From assembly GCF_000350225.1 (NCBI RefSeq), contig NW_005179181.1:58263-122262 (forward strand): 64,000 bases of DNA, written 5' to 3'. The stretch comes from Chondrus crispus (lineage: Eukaryota; Rhodophyta; Florideophyceae; Gigartinales; Gigartinaceae). The translations under genes and the position numbers were made by a program. Below are positions 9,328 to 19,817 of the stretch, one piece after another (within the stretch, counting starts at the first letter, position 1; every line of letters begins with the position of its first letter). A model generated the notes under the pieces. The model saw only the letters and a list, made by a program, of their open reading frames with translations, was not told where the DNA came from and made no database searches.

Positions 9328-11519
9328 CTGCCTATCGGGCGCCCATAGGGAAGCTCCCTATCCTTCCTACCGTTGTATGCGTATTCGCATACAACAGTAG
9401 GAAGGATAGATGTATACATCGTCTACCTCCAAAACGATGTCAGTACTTCAAATTTTTCCTTGTTTTCCGACGACACCTCGGCATGGGTAGTCGGAAACAC
9501 CTTCAAGGTATGCCTGCCCGTAATACAAGATATCGCCCAAAAATCGAACAGTACTGTGAGGCCCTCTGGATCAAGATCAACCTGTCTAAGACGGTAGTCT
9601 TACCCTTTGATAATAAACGCTGGGAGGAGGACGACTTCACTGTCAACATATACGGCTCGGACGAATCAGCAACACGTCAGGGAAGATTTCTTGCAGTAAC
9701 GATAGACTCAAAGCTTTCATGTCAGACCACGCGCAGAAGGTTATAGAAAAATAATTGCACTAATGCCGACTATTAGCCTCACTCTCTGGGACAAGCTGGG
9801 TGCTGACGAACATAAACTACGACTGACTCGCACGTCCGTACTTGAAATAATTGTCAAATACGACTGCGGCACTCGGAAACCACACATGTCCGAAACAACT
9901 CTACATAGAGTACAGCGCCCAAGAAACGTCGCACTGCGACAATAAACAGGATTCTGTAAGCCCTCTAGCGTGGAACGAATACGAGAATTAACTGCGACGA
10001 ACAGTCTTCGAGAGGAAGACATCAAGGCGGCATCAGATCTCCTAGAACGAAAAGCTAGACTGCAACAACCCTGTCAGCGGCTATCGAGGGATGGAACAAA
10101 GAAGACATGTAGAATTAGAAGATCTACAGCCAAGGAAGTCGGAGAGCCACGACTTGCAGAATTGGGGTACTTCCGCTACGATGCCTACCAGTCGCCCCAT
10201 TTACCCAACAAGAAGTCATTACACCCCTACTGGCTACCGTCAAGTTTTTCTACACATACTTTTCGAGGTTTGATCCCAACAGCATCCGGCTTAAGAAGGC
10301 AAACGATCTTCTGGGAAACCTGTAAAGACGTGACGTGGAAATCTGAACAGATGGCGCAGTTGGATCCCCAACCACCCCATACCCAGCCAACCAGCTATGG
10401 CCTCTTTCTATTCGATGGGATGGGACTTGGTACCCCGCGACATCAATACACCTGACCCTGCACCTTAAGGACATCGACTTCGTCAAAAAGTATCGCCCCA
10501 CGCACAGAGGCCAGCCAAGCCACGTACTGTTCTACGATGACGGAGACACCCACGCAGTCCACTTCGAATCCAGCGCAGGGCACCTATTCGTGGTCGACGA
10601 AGATCAAGACAGATTACTATGCCACAGGCCGGATTTCAGAAGCGTTGGCGGAAACGAAGGCATAATATATGATAAAAACGAAGAGGAAGTTATCAAGAAA
10701 AAAAGTGGTAGCGGGACTCGTTTGCACGTCGTTCTATGCGGAGCTTCGGGCGGCCTCGAACAGGTTTTGGAAAGACCACGAGCAGACGCGCACTACAGAT
10801 GGATTGTTGACTGCCAAGGGATCTGTGCCTCCCTAGCAAGATTTGAAAAACAGGATAATGCACTGGTACATATCCTTCGTCGCCTGATCACGTCACTAAC
10901 TAAAGATACCGGTCCGTTCTTAGACGTAATATGGATGAGTTCACATTTTGGGCTCCAATAAAACGAAGAGGCAGACAAACTGGCAAAAATGGCCCCACAG
11001 CCGCCGCTGGCGGACCAACTCATGGTTCCCGTAGAGGTTAACGACGCTAAAGCGGCCATCTGTGGGGCTCGGAAGAAGAACTCAGAAGCTATTGAAGAAC
11101 TGGCAGAGAACGCGCAAAGCAAGTGGTCGAGAGGAAAAGCAAGGGGTGTTCTCAATCAGCTGTACACTGGATTCTGCACTATGTTCCATCCGATGCGAGG
11201 CCTTATCACGCTTAGTACAGATAAATGTCCGTACTGCAACGAAGGTGATACTGTGGATTACTTCTTCAATTGCATCGACCGCATGAGGGGCAGAAGGGCC
11301 TACTATAAGGCATGAATAGACTGGCGCACTAGAATTTTAAAGAGACCATTCTAAATATCGGGGCACTTGATTGGGGAAGTAGAGCCCAAATTAAAAGGGC
11401 TCCTCGGGTTAAGGAGGAATTGGCCTCGACGCCTCAAATAAAAACCCCAAAAATGAGAATAAGGCGCCACATCTACCGAATATATATGAAATTTGGAATA
11501 AAAGTCGGAAGTAACTCCA
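9328..11519 (+). pseudogene. LINE ORF2, 3' part: RT catalytic core, RNase H and Cys-rich tail
   Basis: After the pogo insertion the reverse transcriptase continues with YIVYLQNDVSTSNFSLFSDD (catalytic Asp pair in FSDD, about 9411-9480), KINLSKTVVLPF (about 9570-9610) and FLAVTIDSKLS. RNase H-like motifs appear at YRWIVDCQG (about 10795) and SSHFGLQ-stop-NEEADKLAK (about 10930-10990), where an in-frame TAA occupies 10959-10961. The tail has CPYCNEGD and HMRGRR-like spacing (about 11225-11300), then an open continuation to about 11519. Frameshifts and one palindrome (9358-9409) disrupt it. Confidence 0.7.
9358..9409. repeat. 52-bp near-perfect palindrome in LINE reverse transcriptase
   Basis: Arms of 24 bp with one mismatched pair and a 4-base centre (9382-9385). 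It separates the LINE reading SLSFLPLYA from IVYLQNDV, which should be adjacent in a reverse transcriptase, so the right arm looks like an inserted inverted copy of the left. Confidence 0.85.
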
Positions 11520-12237
11520 TTTTATCATTACCATGCGCGCATTCCATGCCTCAGGGTGTGTCTTAACAGGCCAATTTTGGCTTGCCTTGGCCGGTCTCGC
11601 TAGGAATACATTTAAATTCTTAACAAATACTGAATGCCCTCGGCGCCGTTCAGCTTACGGCGTCTGACAGACAGCTATAATGGATGTGACACCGATCTGT
11701 ATTGCTGTCAAAAGCAAACAATTGCAGCGTGGCAGACAATCGTGTCCCCATCACAACTATCATGGATACGAATCAACCAACTTTGTCCAACCCCTGCCGC
11801 CCTTGGCTGCCGTCTCAGTGTCTCCGCCCTCTTGTGGTCATGGCACAACGTCAAAAGCAAAATGAGCCAGACTTATATGTCTTTTATCATTCCCAGCCCC
11901 TTTCTCATGATGAAACTTCCTGCACCTAACCATCCGCATCACAAGTCTCGAAACAGTGCCCACAGCCGTAAACAGAATGAAGCTGTACTTTCAGCTGTTG
12001 CAATGTTTATAGCTCTCACATCTCCGCATAGAGCAATCAAAATTTTCCATATCGAATCAGAAAACTTCTCAAACCCAAATATTTGCTTCGGGAGTCTCTT
12101 TTTGGGAACAGTACTAGGACGTTCAATGATTCCGAATTTCTCAAGAGCTGGTCAAGAGAATGTGTCGCCCCGTGCAAGGCTTGAAACTTAGTTACGTTTG
12201 AGGACAGATGATTCCACCTATAGTTGCATGACATGCA
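11520..12237. other. No gene recognised
   Basis: A 3' LINE flank followed by moderately AT-rich DNA. Short open frames overlap at 11634-12191, but none carries a pattern I recognise. Confidence 0.4.
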
Positions 12238-12925
12238 ATCAGCGTTTGAAGTTGGGCGCAGTACCGTGTGTCATGTTTTTAGAGAGACACATAAGGCTTT
12301 GAACGAAATTTCGTTCTATTTGGCCTACTAGATTCTTACGACGGACTGCAGAAGTTAGCAGACGACTTTCAGACACAAAGGTATCCATGAAATATGCTCC
12401 AGGGATGCGACGGTGCGCTACACGGCACCGCGATCAAGATTTTAAAGCCATCTAATGATCACCATCCTGCTACTTTTAGTACCACAAAGGTTACTTTGCG
12501 ATTCCAGTTTTGCGATTCCAGTTCAAGCCGCAGTGGATTTTGGCTACTAGCCAAAATCATTTCGGCTCACGACAACAAGATTCGGTAGTACCGATTCTTG
12601 TTGTCGTGATTCAACACACGACTCCCGAGCTCATGCCTTTTCTGTGTTGGGACGATAATTGGAAACCGACGCGAGATGCTGGCGGAAATTTGATCGTGGG
12701 GGAAGAGGCGTATGTTTTTGTACATCTCTTGCTACACTTATCGTTGCCTTACAAGCGAGTGATGTTGAAGATGCATTTAATTTCTTTCATTCGTCTCTCA
12801 AGATTCATGTTGAACAGTGGCTCGGTAAGTTAGCCGAAACGTTCAAGATGTCGAAGCGCCTGGAGCTCAGCGTGAAAGATTCCGCAAAGATAATCGGCCT
12901 GGTTTTCTCTTCAACATTTGTCTAG
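12238..12925 (+). pseudogene. PIF/Harbinger-type transposase remnant
   Basis: A helix-turn-helix-like GRSTVCHVFRETHKAL segment (about 12255-12303) is followed by LQGCDGALHGTAIKILKPS (about 12395-12450), matching the family's first catalytic Asp box. The C-terminal part (12659-12925) reads AFNFFHSSLKIHVEQWLGKL and then KIIGLVF, the conserved FN-HS-x3-vE-x-xfG region that ends DDE_Tnp_4 proteins. Frameshifts and the palindrome at 12567-12609 break the frame. No terminal inverted repeats were found. Confidence 0.6.
12567..12609. repeat. 43-bp near-perfect palindrome in Harbinger remnant
   Basis: Arms of 21 bp around position 12588 with a single mismatched pair. It lies inside the transposase remnant between the first Asp box and the C-terminal conserved block. 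Confidence 0.85.
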
Positions 12926-15900
12926 GTCCTCATCTGTGGACAATCTGTGTGTGATATTGTTTTGTCGTCCTCGTACCATCTCATACCTAACTCTCTGACC
13001 CTTCTATTCTCGTGCTGCTCCGACAAAGTGCACGAACCGCCAGACGCGCGCCATCCTTGTTCTCCAGCTTGTCGAGATCAGTGCAACAGAAGTTTCCGAC
13101 GTCCAGCAGCACGGCCTATGCGCTTTCTGCAAGCGTCACTAAAAATTTGCCGAACCAGAAATCTAGGGGGCGATGAGCACGCAGAAGAGAAGGGTGGAGG
13201 CTTCATACACAGCGGGCTCTATCGGTCAGCGGCTGCATGTTGGGCGCGGAATACTGCTCGGAAAGCGGGGCGTTAGTGAGGCCGTGCTTGAAGGGGAGGG
13301 TGGGATGGACTGCGGAGGTTTTAGGGACAGGGAAGGAATACACACAAAGTGCAAGGTACAGTACTGAACCAAGGGTACTTTATAAGAAGATCTCGATGTA
13401 AAGAGGTTGAGGGCCAAACGTGTCTGTTTTATTCCGATTTAGAAACGTACAGTGGGCGTGGGAACGGGTGGATGGTGTAGCAATTGCTCACATTTTCACG
13501 TTTGAATTCACCACATTACGTATATATAACTATATCAGGACGTATGTAAGTGGGAAATGTGTAGGGCTGCCGGACGGATCAACCGGCCCTCAACCTCTTT
13601 CCACTCTTCGTGTTAATGGTAAAGTTTATATGCCATGCCGAAATTGGCATGGCATATAAACTTTACCATTGATTAATATATCACACAGCCTGGAGTACAA
13701 ATTTCGAATTGATGCCATATCAAGACAATCTCAGTACCCGTTTGCGCCTCCCGTTTCGATGCCTTCGTCTCATGCATCTACAAATAGTTGCCGAAATCCC
13801 CTCGTCAACCATCTCAGCTTTTCATGTGGCCCGCCTTCGAACCGTATACATCGTCCTCTCCATCCCTTGGACATTATACTGCAGCTCACCTCTCTCTTTC
13901 TTCAATACAGACTCATCTATCAACCCTTTACTGCCTCACAGCGGCATTAAATCTGGTCATCTTTTCTTTTCCGTCTTTCTTCCACGCTGCGGACGAGGTT
14001 TATTGCGAGAGGCCCCGAAAATGTTTAGGATACAACTTCATTTGGTATGTAAATTACCTAGCAATGGGCCAAAAATGAACCAGAAACCTAACCGTCAAAA
14101 CAGTAGTGCGTCACAGTGCACTGTGCTTTCGTTAGAGACTATGAGGCGCGCAGAAAGAGATTTAGGACGTGCACTGGGGGTTTCCGTCATCTCTGCAAAT
14201 CCTTCTTCTTGAGTGGTGGCGTCAACGGGGCGGCAATGTAGGCGTACGCGCGCGCGGGTGCATGGGGCAGCGAGTGGCGGGTGGTGGCGCAGAGCACGGT
14301 GACAAGAGCTGGAGCAGAATGTGTGCGCGAAGGAGAGATGAAGGGAGAGGGAGGCCAGCCAACTCGATGCAGCAAAATGCACTTGATAGAAAAATGAATT
14401 TGATGGCTGCGCCATACGGCACGTGATAACTAGCTGCCCGCAGTACTACATGCATCACACAGCACGGCCAATACGCCCCATTGGCTGATACAGGAGGCAA
14501 ATGTGGGGGGATCTAAAAGCAAATACGCATGCAGCGGAATTATGCCATGCGTCGCCGGAATATTGGGCTGGAACCTCGCCTTAAGGATAGTGTAGCGAAA
14601 GTGGGAGGAGTGTTAAGTTTTGCATGTCCACAAATGAGGCATCTGCTTGGAGACAACGCCGCTGCGCAGCTGCATGCGGAGCTGCAGACCTGGTCTATCT
14701 TAACATATTGGCACATGCTTGGAGTGTGTTCTCCTACTTCTGTCGCCCCAATTGAATAGAATCAGAGTTTCTAGTACCCTTAGAGTTGGTCAGAGCCTTC
14801 AACGCAGACTCCACGACCTCGACCATCGAGTCATTTGCTCGCCATTACTTAAGCGCTGAATTGAATGGATCTGGGCTTGCGTTTTGAATTCCAGGTGCTT
14901 CTCTGTCCTATGAAGATGCGTATGAAACTGCTCTACCCAATCTGTCGATTGATGATTGCACAATCTTGCCCAGCTCTGAGCTTGCTAGCTTTTTCTTTTG
15001 CTCCAAGCTGGCACATCTTCTTCTGCTCCTATTTCCCCTCCGCCACCCGCGTGATTGTATCCACGTTTGAGGCCATACATTCGTGCCTCATCACCACCTT
15101 GCCAAATTACTTTTGAGAACATCTCCGCAAAAATGTTCCCACGTACGGATTCCCAAGGCTGAACACGACGAACATGATAAGCGCACACTTGGACAACGCA
15201 TATAACGTCTACTTATTTTTGGACAGGAAGTACAGGAAACGATCTGGATCGTTTCGTCCTGTTCGATTCCACTTGTGCAATTTCTCTGTAATCACCGACC
15301 GCGCATCCCTGAACTGTACCTTAAGCAACTCAGCGCTGCGTTGGCGTAGTGGGGCTACCGAAGGATCTGCCTCTTCAACATGACCAGCAAATGAAAAACG
15401 CACCAACACGGACTGGTCCTTGAAACGCCCTCAATTATCTCGCAAAATGAATCTTTTCTGTTTCCTGAATCAATTTCAGAGCGCCCCCGCTCCTGTCTGC
15501 AGAATAAACACCCCCAACGGAGGAGGGTGCATGCACATTCCGAGGGAAGATCCTTGTCGTCGGCAAGAAGATGGGACGGAGCAAGGGAATGGACTCCGGC
15601 CACTGGTCGCCGTTAGTACAGCGGGAGGGTTGCAAGCGCGTAAGAGTACGCAGCGGAGCAAATCTACGCATAGACGCCCCGGGGCGGTACTGGGTGATAT
15701 TACAGTGCCGACAGGCGAAGGAGGATCGCTACAAGGTCGCGCCCGCTTCCCGAGTCCTTCCCTTCTAACGTGCACTAGAGAGTCGCGTAGGCAGTTAAAA
15801 TAACTGTCCGGGGTCAGCCGCGGTGGAGGTTTGGCTAAGTCGATGTTTGACTCTCCTCCAGCGCCGGCGCCCGTGTGGTATTTAATACACAAATCTATCT

Positions 15901-16103
15901 TTCATACTGTAGTACAGTACGTACTGTACTGTAGTATGCTACTGTAGCTAGTACGGGCCGTCCCGAAATGTAGCCCTGTCAGGCACCGGGGCTGACAGCA
16001 CATGTGGAGCACACGTGCGTGTGTGCGTGCTGTAATATGTGGGTGCGCTGTAAAGTCCGTACCCTACAGCGCTGGATCTAGTTCTAAATCAAATCCCGTG
16101 CGG
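12926..16103. other. Gene-poor stretch
   Basis: No protein family was recognised on either strand. It contains the palindrome at 13615-13670 and an imperfect repeat of tactgtag/gtactgta units at about 15903-15950. A weak inverted repeat around GGAAACGATC/GATCGTTTC lies near 15235-15262. The GC-rich open frames around 14100-14420 occur in several phases at once, which argues against coding. Confidence 0.4.
13615..13670. repeat. 56-bp palindrome with 25-bp perfect arms
   Basis: AATGGTAAAGTTTATATGCC leads the left arm. The right arm is its exact reverse complement, with six central bases (13640-13645) only partly paired. It sits in DNA without a recognised gene. Confidence 0.9.
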
Positions 16104-16500
16104 TTATATTATATTGTCCAAGCTTGAATAGTGGGCTTCATACCTTTTATCGTCCCTCATGAGATCAATTAGACTCGCAAATTCTGAAATAGTAACGTTT
16201 GGGGCACTGGGTCTGTCCCTGTTTTTTTGCTGTTTGTGTTCCACTTCTTCCCCTACAGGGCGCCCATTATCTCCTACTTTATCCCCGGCGGCAACTAGCG
16301 CATTCCGCATCACCGGCAGATGTGGTGGCCGCTTCCAACTTGATAATGAAAAGAATTTGAGCTTCCAGATAATCTTCGGGAGATGAGGGATGAGTGTCAC
16401 ACGCCATCCTCTCTCTGGTGACCAACTTCTTCTGGTGGCACTCCTTCAGAAATAGAACGCTCAATAGATTGGCAACGACTTCTTGCCCCCCATTCGACAA
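16104..16500 (-). other. Overlapping minus-strand open frames, unassigned
   Basis: Two frames (16400-16104 and 16500-16279) overlap and read as a mixed hydrophilic protein with an acidic, Gln/Lys-rich segment (GEEVEHKQQKNRDRP). They could be parts of one frameshifted ORF, for example an accessory ORF of the Harbinger-type element 4 kb away, but I recognise no domain. Confidence 0.15.
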
Positions 16501-18754
16501 TCCCAGACACCCCCCAGCTTCCTCAAGTGGTCTCCCTTTTGTGAAGACAGAAAATTATAAACTTTGTTCATTTCGGAGATGTTTTCTCTACAATACGAAA
16601 GCTCCCGATAGGGTTGAAACGTCACTTCCGTGTGCTTGTCTCGTAGTAACTTCTATTCGTGTCATTTTCACAGGCATAAATGGTGACGCCGTCATAGATT
16701 CACTCGGACTGGGTGAAGCTGGTTCGAAAACAGGGCTTCGCAGTTTTGATGATGGGACGCCTGGAACGGAATGAACAGAACAAAGTGTGGGCCCATTGAT
16801 AAAATATCACAAGGACGACTCTCGTGATGTGACGCAATCGCATGCGGCGCGTCATTTTGTTGCCAATGAACCATCGCGCAGACGAAGGATGCTTGTATAT
16901 AGGGAAATTTTGAGACCTCGCTGGCTGCACTTCGTGCAACCTTGCGGAGCGCCAAGTGTGGTGAAGTGGAGATGCATCCATATTGGACGACTCGACGGTG
17001 CTCCAATACTTAAAGCCTTTGGGGGATCTGATGCATAATTGTCGGAGAGTGCTCGTGGGAGAAGTAATTTCAATATGTCTAGGCAGCGTGTGCAATCGAT
17101 TTTTGCAGTTAATTTGCTTTTGGGTGAAGGTGCTGGTCAGTGTGGTGCAATGCGCCTGGTAGGCAGTGGACAAGGTCAAAGACCCTCACGGCCCGAAAAC
17201 AAACAAACAAACGAAACAACCAAAGCAGCCGGCGGCGCAATGCCACGGAGTGTTCGGAGTTCCCTTTCCCTTTATGCGGGCTTGCGGCCCGCGGTAGCTC
17301 GAATCCCTAAAAGGGGGGTAAAGGGGCAAAGGAAGAAAAGCCCGGTCCGGGATTATAGGTGTGGTAAAGACTTGAAAAGGCAAAGGCTCTACGAGTGCGG
17401 GGTGTCTAGGCAGACCGAAGCCGCTGGGTCGTAAGTTCAAATGCTCGTGGAGCGCCTTGATACCTTATACCCTTGATAAGTTCTTCGATGGGGACGTCGC
17501 AACGTAGCCCGTCGGGAAAGAAGAAAACGTAGCAGCGCTACACCGTCGTACTGCCCGATGGCAAAGTACCAACACCGGATCGGTCGCAACCAGATTCCGA
17601 TGGAACCAACTCTGAGAAAAGCACCACTGGTGCACCAACACAGAATCCCGATGGCTAATGACGTCACATTGCGGATCGCAATGCTACAAGGTGGGACCAA
17701 CTCAAGATTAAGGGAAATAGAGGAAAGGAAACTAAAGGATAGGAAAATAAAGGAAAAAGAAAGGGGACCCCCGAGCGCTGAAGGACGCCGTAGGCTCAGG
17801 TAAAAGGGAGCGTCTTGGTAGAGACGGACTTTGACCAAGGCGACATTCAACTCCGGCAACTCTGGTTACATTTACTGACTTGGTGGCCAGTAGGCTAAGG
17901 TATATATCGCCCCGAGGGAGCCACTACAGTAGCTCGCGGCGCTAGACCCTAAATCTAATCTAATGTCAGCCAAATTAATGCTAACTAATTAGCAAAATAA
18001 AATTAATAATTAAAATAAAAACTGTGCAAATAATCACACGTGTGTCCCCAATCCCGGACTACAGTATTCACATTCCATCTTAGTTTCTTTTCCCTTCACC
18101 CCCTTATGCAACCCCTTATTGCACTGCAGTCAGCATAAACTTTATGCCTCAAACGAAAATTGTTCCAATATTGAAATGTGAAGGCTCAGGTTTGAAAATG
18201 GGCTTTCGACGGCACTTGGCTACAAGCTTTCCCGCCATAGAAAAGTCATCAATTGTGGCATCGGCTGTAGCTGACACTTAAGCCTATGCTTTCCTTAAAC
18301 TCCAAAATTAAAGGTTAGGGCCACTCATAGCACGCCAACTCACTCGTCTAGGCAAAGCAAAGCACCGGCAAGAACAACGGGGCGTGTTGAGACACACTCT
18401 CAGTTAATATTTTCAGGTTGCCATCTAAAAATAGGTTTTATTCCAAAAATGGTGGATTTATCCGAAAACATGAAAGTCTGTTTCCAACTGAACTTCGATC
18501 AAAATGTCAAATATGAGGTCAGACTGGCGATTTAACCGCCACAAAATAACCTAAGAAAACCTGAACAAGGTGCATTTTGGTGCAAATGTCAGTGATACAA
18601 TTTTCAATAAATCGAGTTGCTAGTATTACAACCCTCATACTCAGTAGGTAACAATGACAACGTCCGATTACCATTCATTCTCCTACTCACTATCTTCCTC
18701 CAGTAATTTTGTTTCCTTCTTATGCTTCGTTTTCGGCGAGATTACTTTACTCTG
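16501..18754. other. Gene-poor stretch, AT-rich towards its end
   Basis: No recognisable coding sequence. From about 17940 the sequence is AT-rich, with many TAATTA/AATAAAA strings. Nothing RNA-like was identified. Confidence 0.4.
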
Positions 18755-18776
18755 CGGTAGTGCTCACGATCTTTTC
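18755..18776 (+). repeat. Left part of repeat R1, interrupted by YR element copy 2
   Basis: CTGCGGTAGTGCTCACGATC before the TTTTC core matches 23951-23976 (CTGCGGTAGCGCTCATGACC). R1 resumes at 23517 on the far side of the element. Confidence 0.65.
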
Positions 18777-18976
18777 GTCTCGTGTAGACTTCGTTTATGC
18801 GGATGAAAAAGTCCATGGAATAGCGAGGACACGTATGCGTACGTGTGACACGATGCGTACGCTGCGGCCCCTCCGTCGTCGTCGGCGGGCCGGAGGTATG
18901 ACAAAACCAACGCTGTCTGCGAGTATGAAGGAGGAGCTGCAACATCCCTGTGTCAGGGTATGCCTCTCTCTTTTCC
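18777..18976 (+). repeat. A1 terminal repeat of YR retrotransposon copy 2
   Basis: Near-identical to 22875-23074 over 200 bp; the differences seen are single bases (for example GGAATAGC against TGAATAGC). The high identity suggests a fairly recent insertion. Confidence 0.9.
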
Positions 18977-19074
18977 TTGGAAAAGAGAGTCCCCAGATCT
19001 CTGGCGGAAGGCGAATGTTCAAGTGGGTCAAACGAATACGACTCAAGCTCGTTTGCACGAGCCAAGAACACAAG

Positions 19075-19770
19075 ATGGGCGACACTCCGCGCGCTGATTT
19101 CTCAGCCACAACAGATCGCGTCGAGGAGCTGCTCGTGAAAGCTTGCCTCATCGCCAAGGGAAAGTCTCCGAGCGAAGCGGGTATCGACGCCTCGTGGCTC
19201 GGATCCTACGGTACCATCGCGCGGCGCTGCCGGGACGATCTAGACCTCGGCATCTCGCGCTATCCGTACCAGCTGGCGGCGGGAGGAGTAAACCTGTTCG
19301 TGGGTGGATTCTTCCCGCACACGTCCTGGCAGCTCCGCGTCGACCTCGAGAAGCACGCGAGTCTGCGACCGATCGCTCAATACGTGTGCAACTACGTCAA
19401 CGCCACTGGGTACTGGCTGGCGTTTCAGAAGACGGCGTTCGGCCCGCGAAAGGAGACTCTCGACACCGGCGAACACACCAAGGCCGAGCTGTACGACGCG
19501 TGGGCGCAGATGTCTGGTACCTATGCGCTCCGCGTACTCCGTCTTCGCGTGGAGTTCTACAAGCTCGCGGCGCAGGACCCTCTCCAGGCGAAGCTGTTCT
19601 TCCCTTCTCTCGAGCGTCGCAATACAGTCAGCGCTTCCGACGACCTCGAAGAGCCGCTGGAACGCTTCGACAAGCACATGGCCACCCAACTCATGAAGGC
19701 CGTCGCCACCCTCAGTGCAAGCAACGCAACGAAGCGTTCTAAGAAAGGGGACGACGGCAACGGCCAGTAA
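19075..19770 (+). CDS. Gag-like ORF1 protein of YR retrotransposon copy 2
   Basis: The 231-residue frame starts at ATG 19075. This start was chosen because homology with ORF1 of copy 1 begins there (MGDTPRADF against MSNPF), although the frame is open further upstream through A1. It is predicted helical and carries IARRCRDDLDLG, SRYPYQ, VGGFF and EFYKLAAQDP, ending with ATLSASNATKRSKKGDD. No zinc knuckle is visible. By position it should be the nucleocapsid-like protein that binds the element RNA. It is intact, and its stop at 19768-19770 is 47 bp before the RT ORF start. Confidence 0.65.
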   Translation: MGDTPRADFSATTDRVEELLVKACLIAKGKSPSEAGIDASWLGSYGTIARRCRDDLDLGISRYPYQLAAGGVNLFVGGFFPHTSWQLRVDLEKHASLRPIAQYVCNYVNATGYWLAFQKTAFGPRKETLDTGEHTKAELYDAWAQMSGTYALRVLRLRVEFYKLAAQDPLQAKLFFPSLERRNTVSASDDLEEPLERFDKHMATQLMKAVATLSASNATKRSKKGDDGNGQ

Positions 19771-19817
19771 TCCCAAGAGGACTTTCGCGCCCGCTTTGGC
19801 TCGAGACCCAGTCGAGA

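Larger units (their letters stand above)
5609..11519 (+). mobile_element. LINE (non-LTR retrotransposon), interrupted and decayed
   Basis: The order of domains is endonuclease (about 5609-6092), reverse transcriptase (6029-6890, resuming at 9328), and RNase H with a C-terminal Cys-rich region (about 9970-11519). A pogo-type DNA transposon occupies 6893-9325 within the reverse transcriptase. EN, RT, RNase H and Zn-binding tail in that order match apurinic-endonuclease LINEs. No ORF1 and no clear poly-A tail or target duplication were identified. Confidence 0.75.

Noticed and set aside
15903-15950. Palindrome-like TACTGTAG cluster
   Set aside because: Two adjacent mismatches per arm and a repetitive TACTGTA/GTACAG composition suggest a simple repeat, not the spacerless palindrome class.
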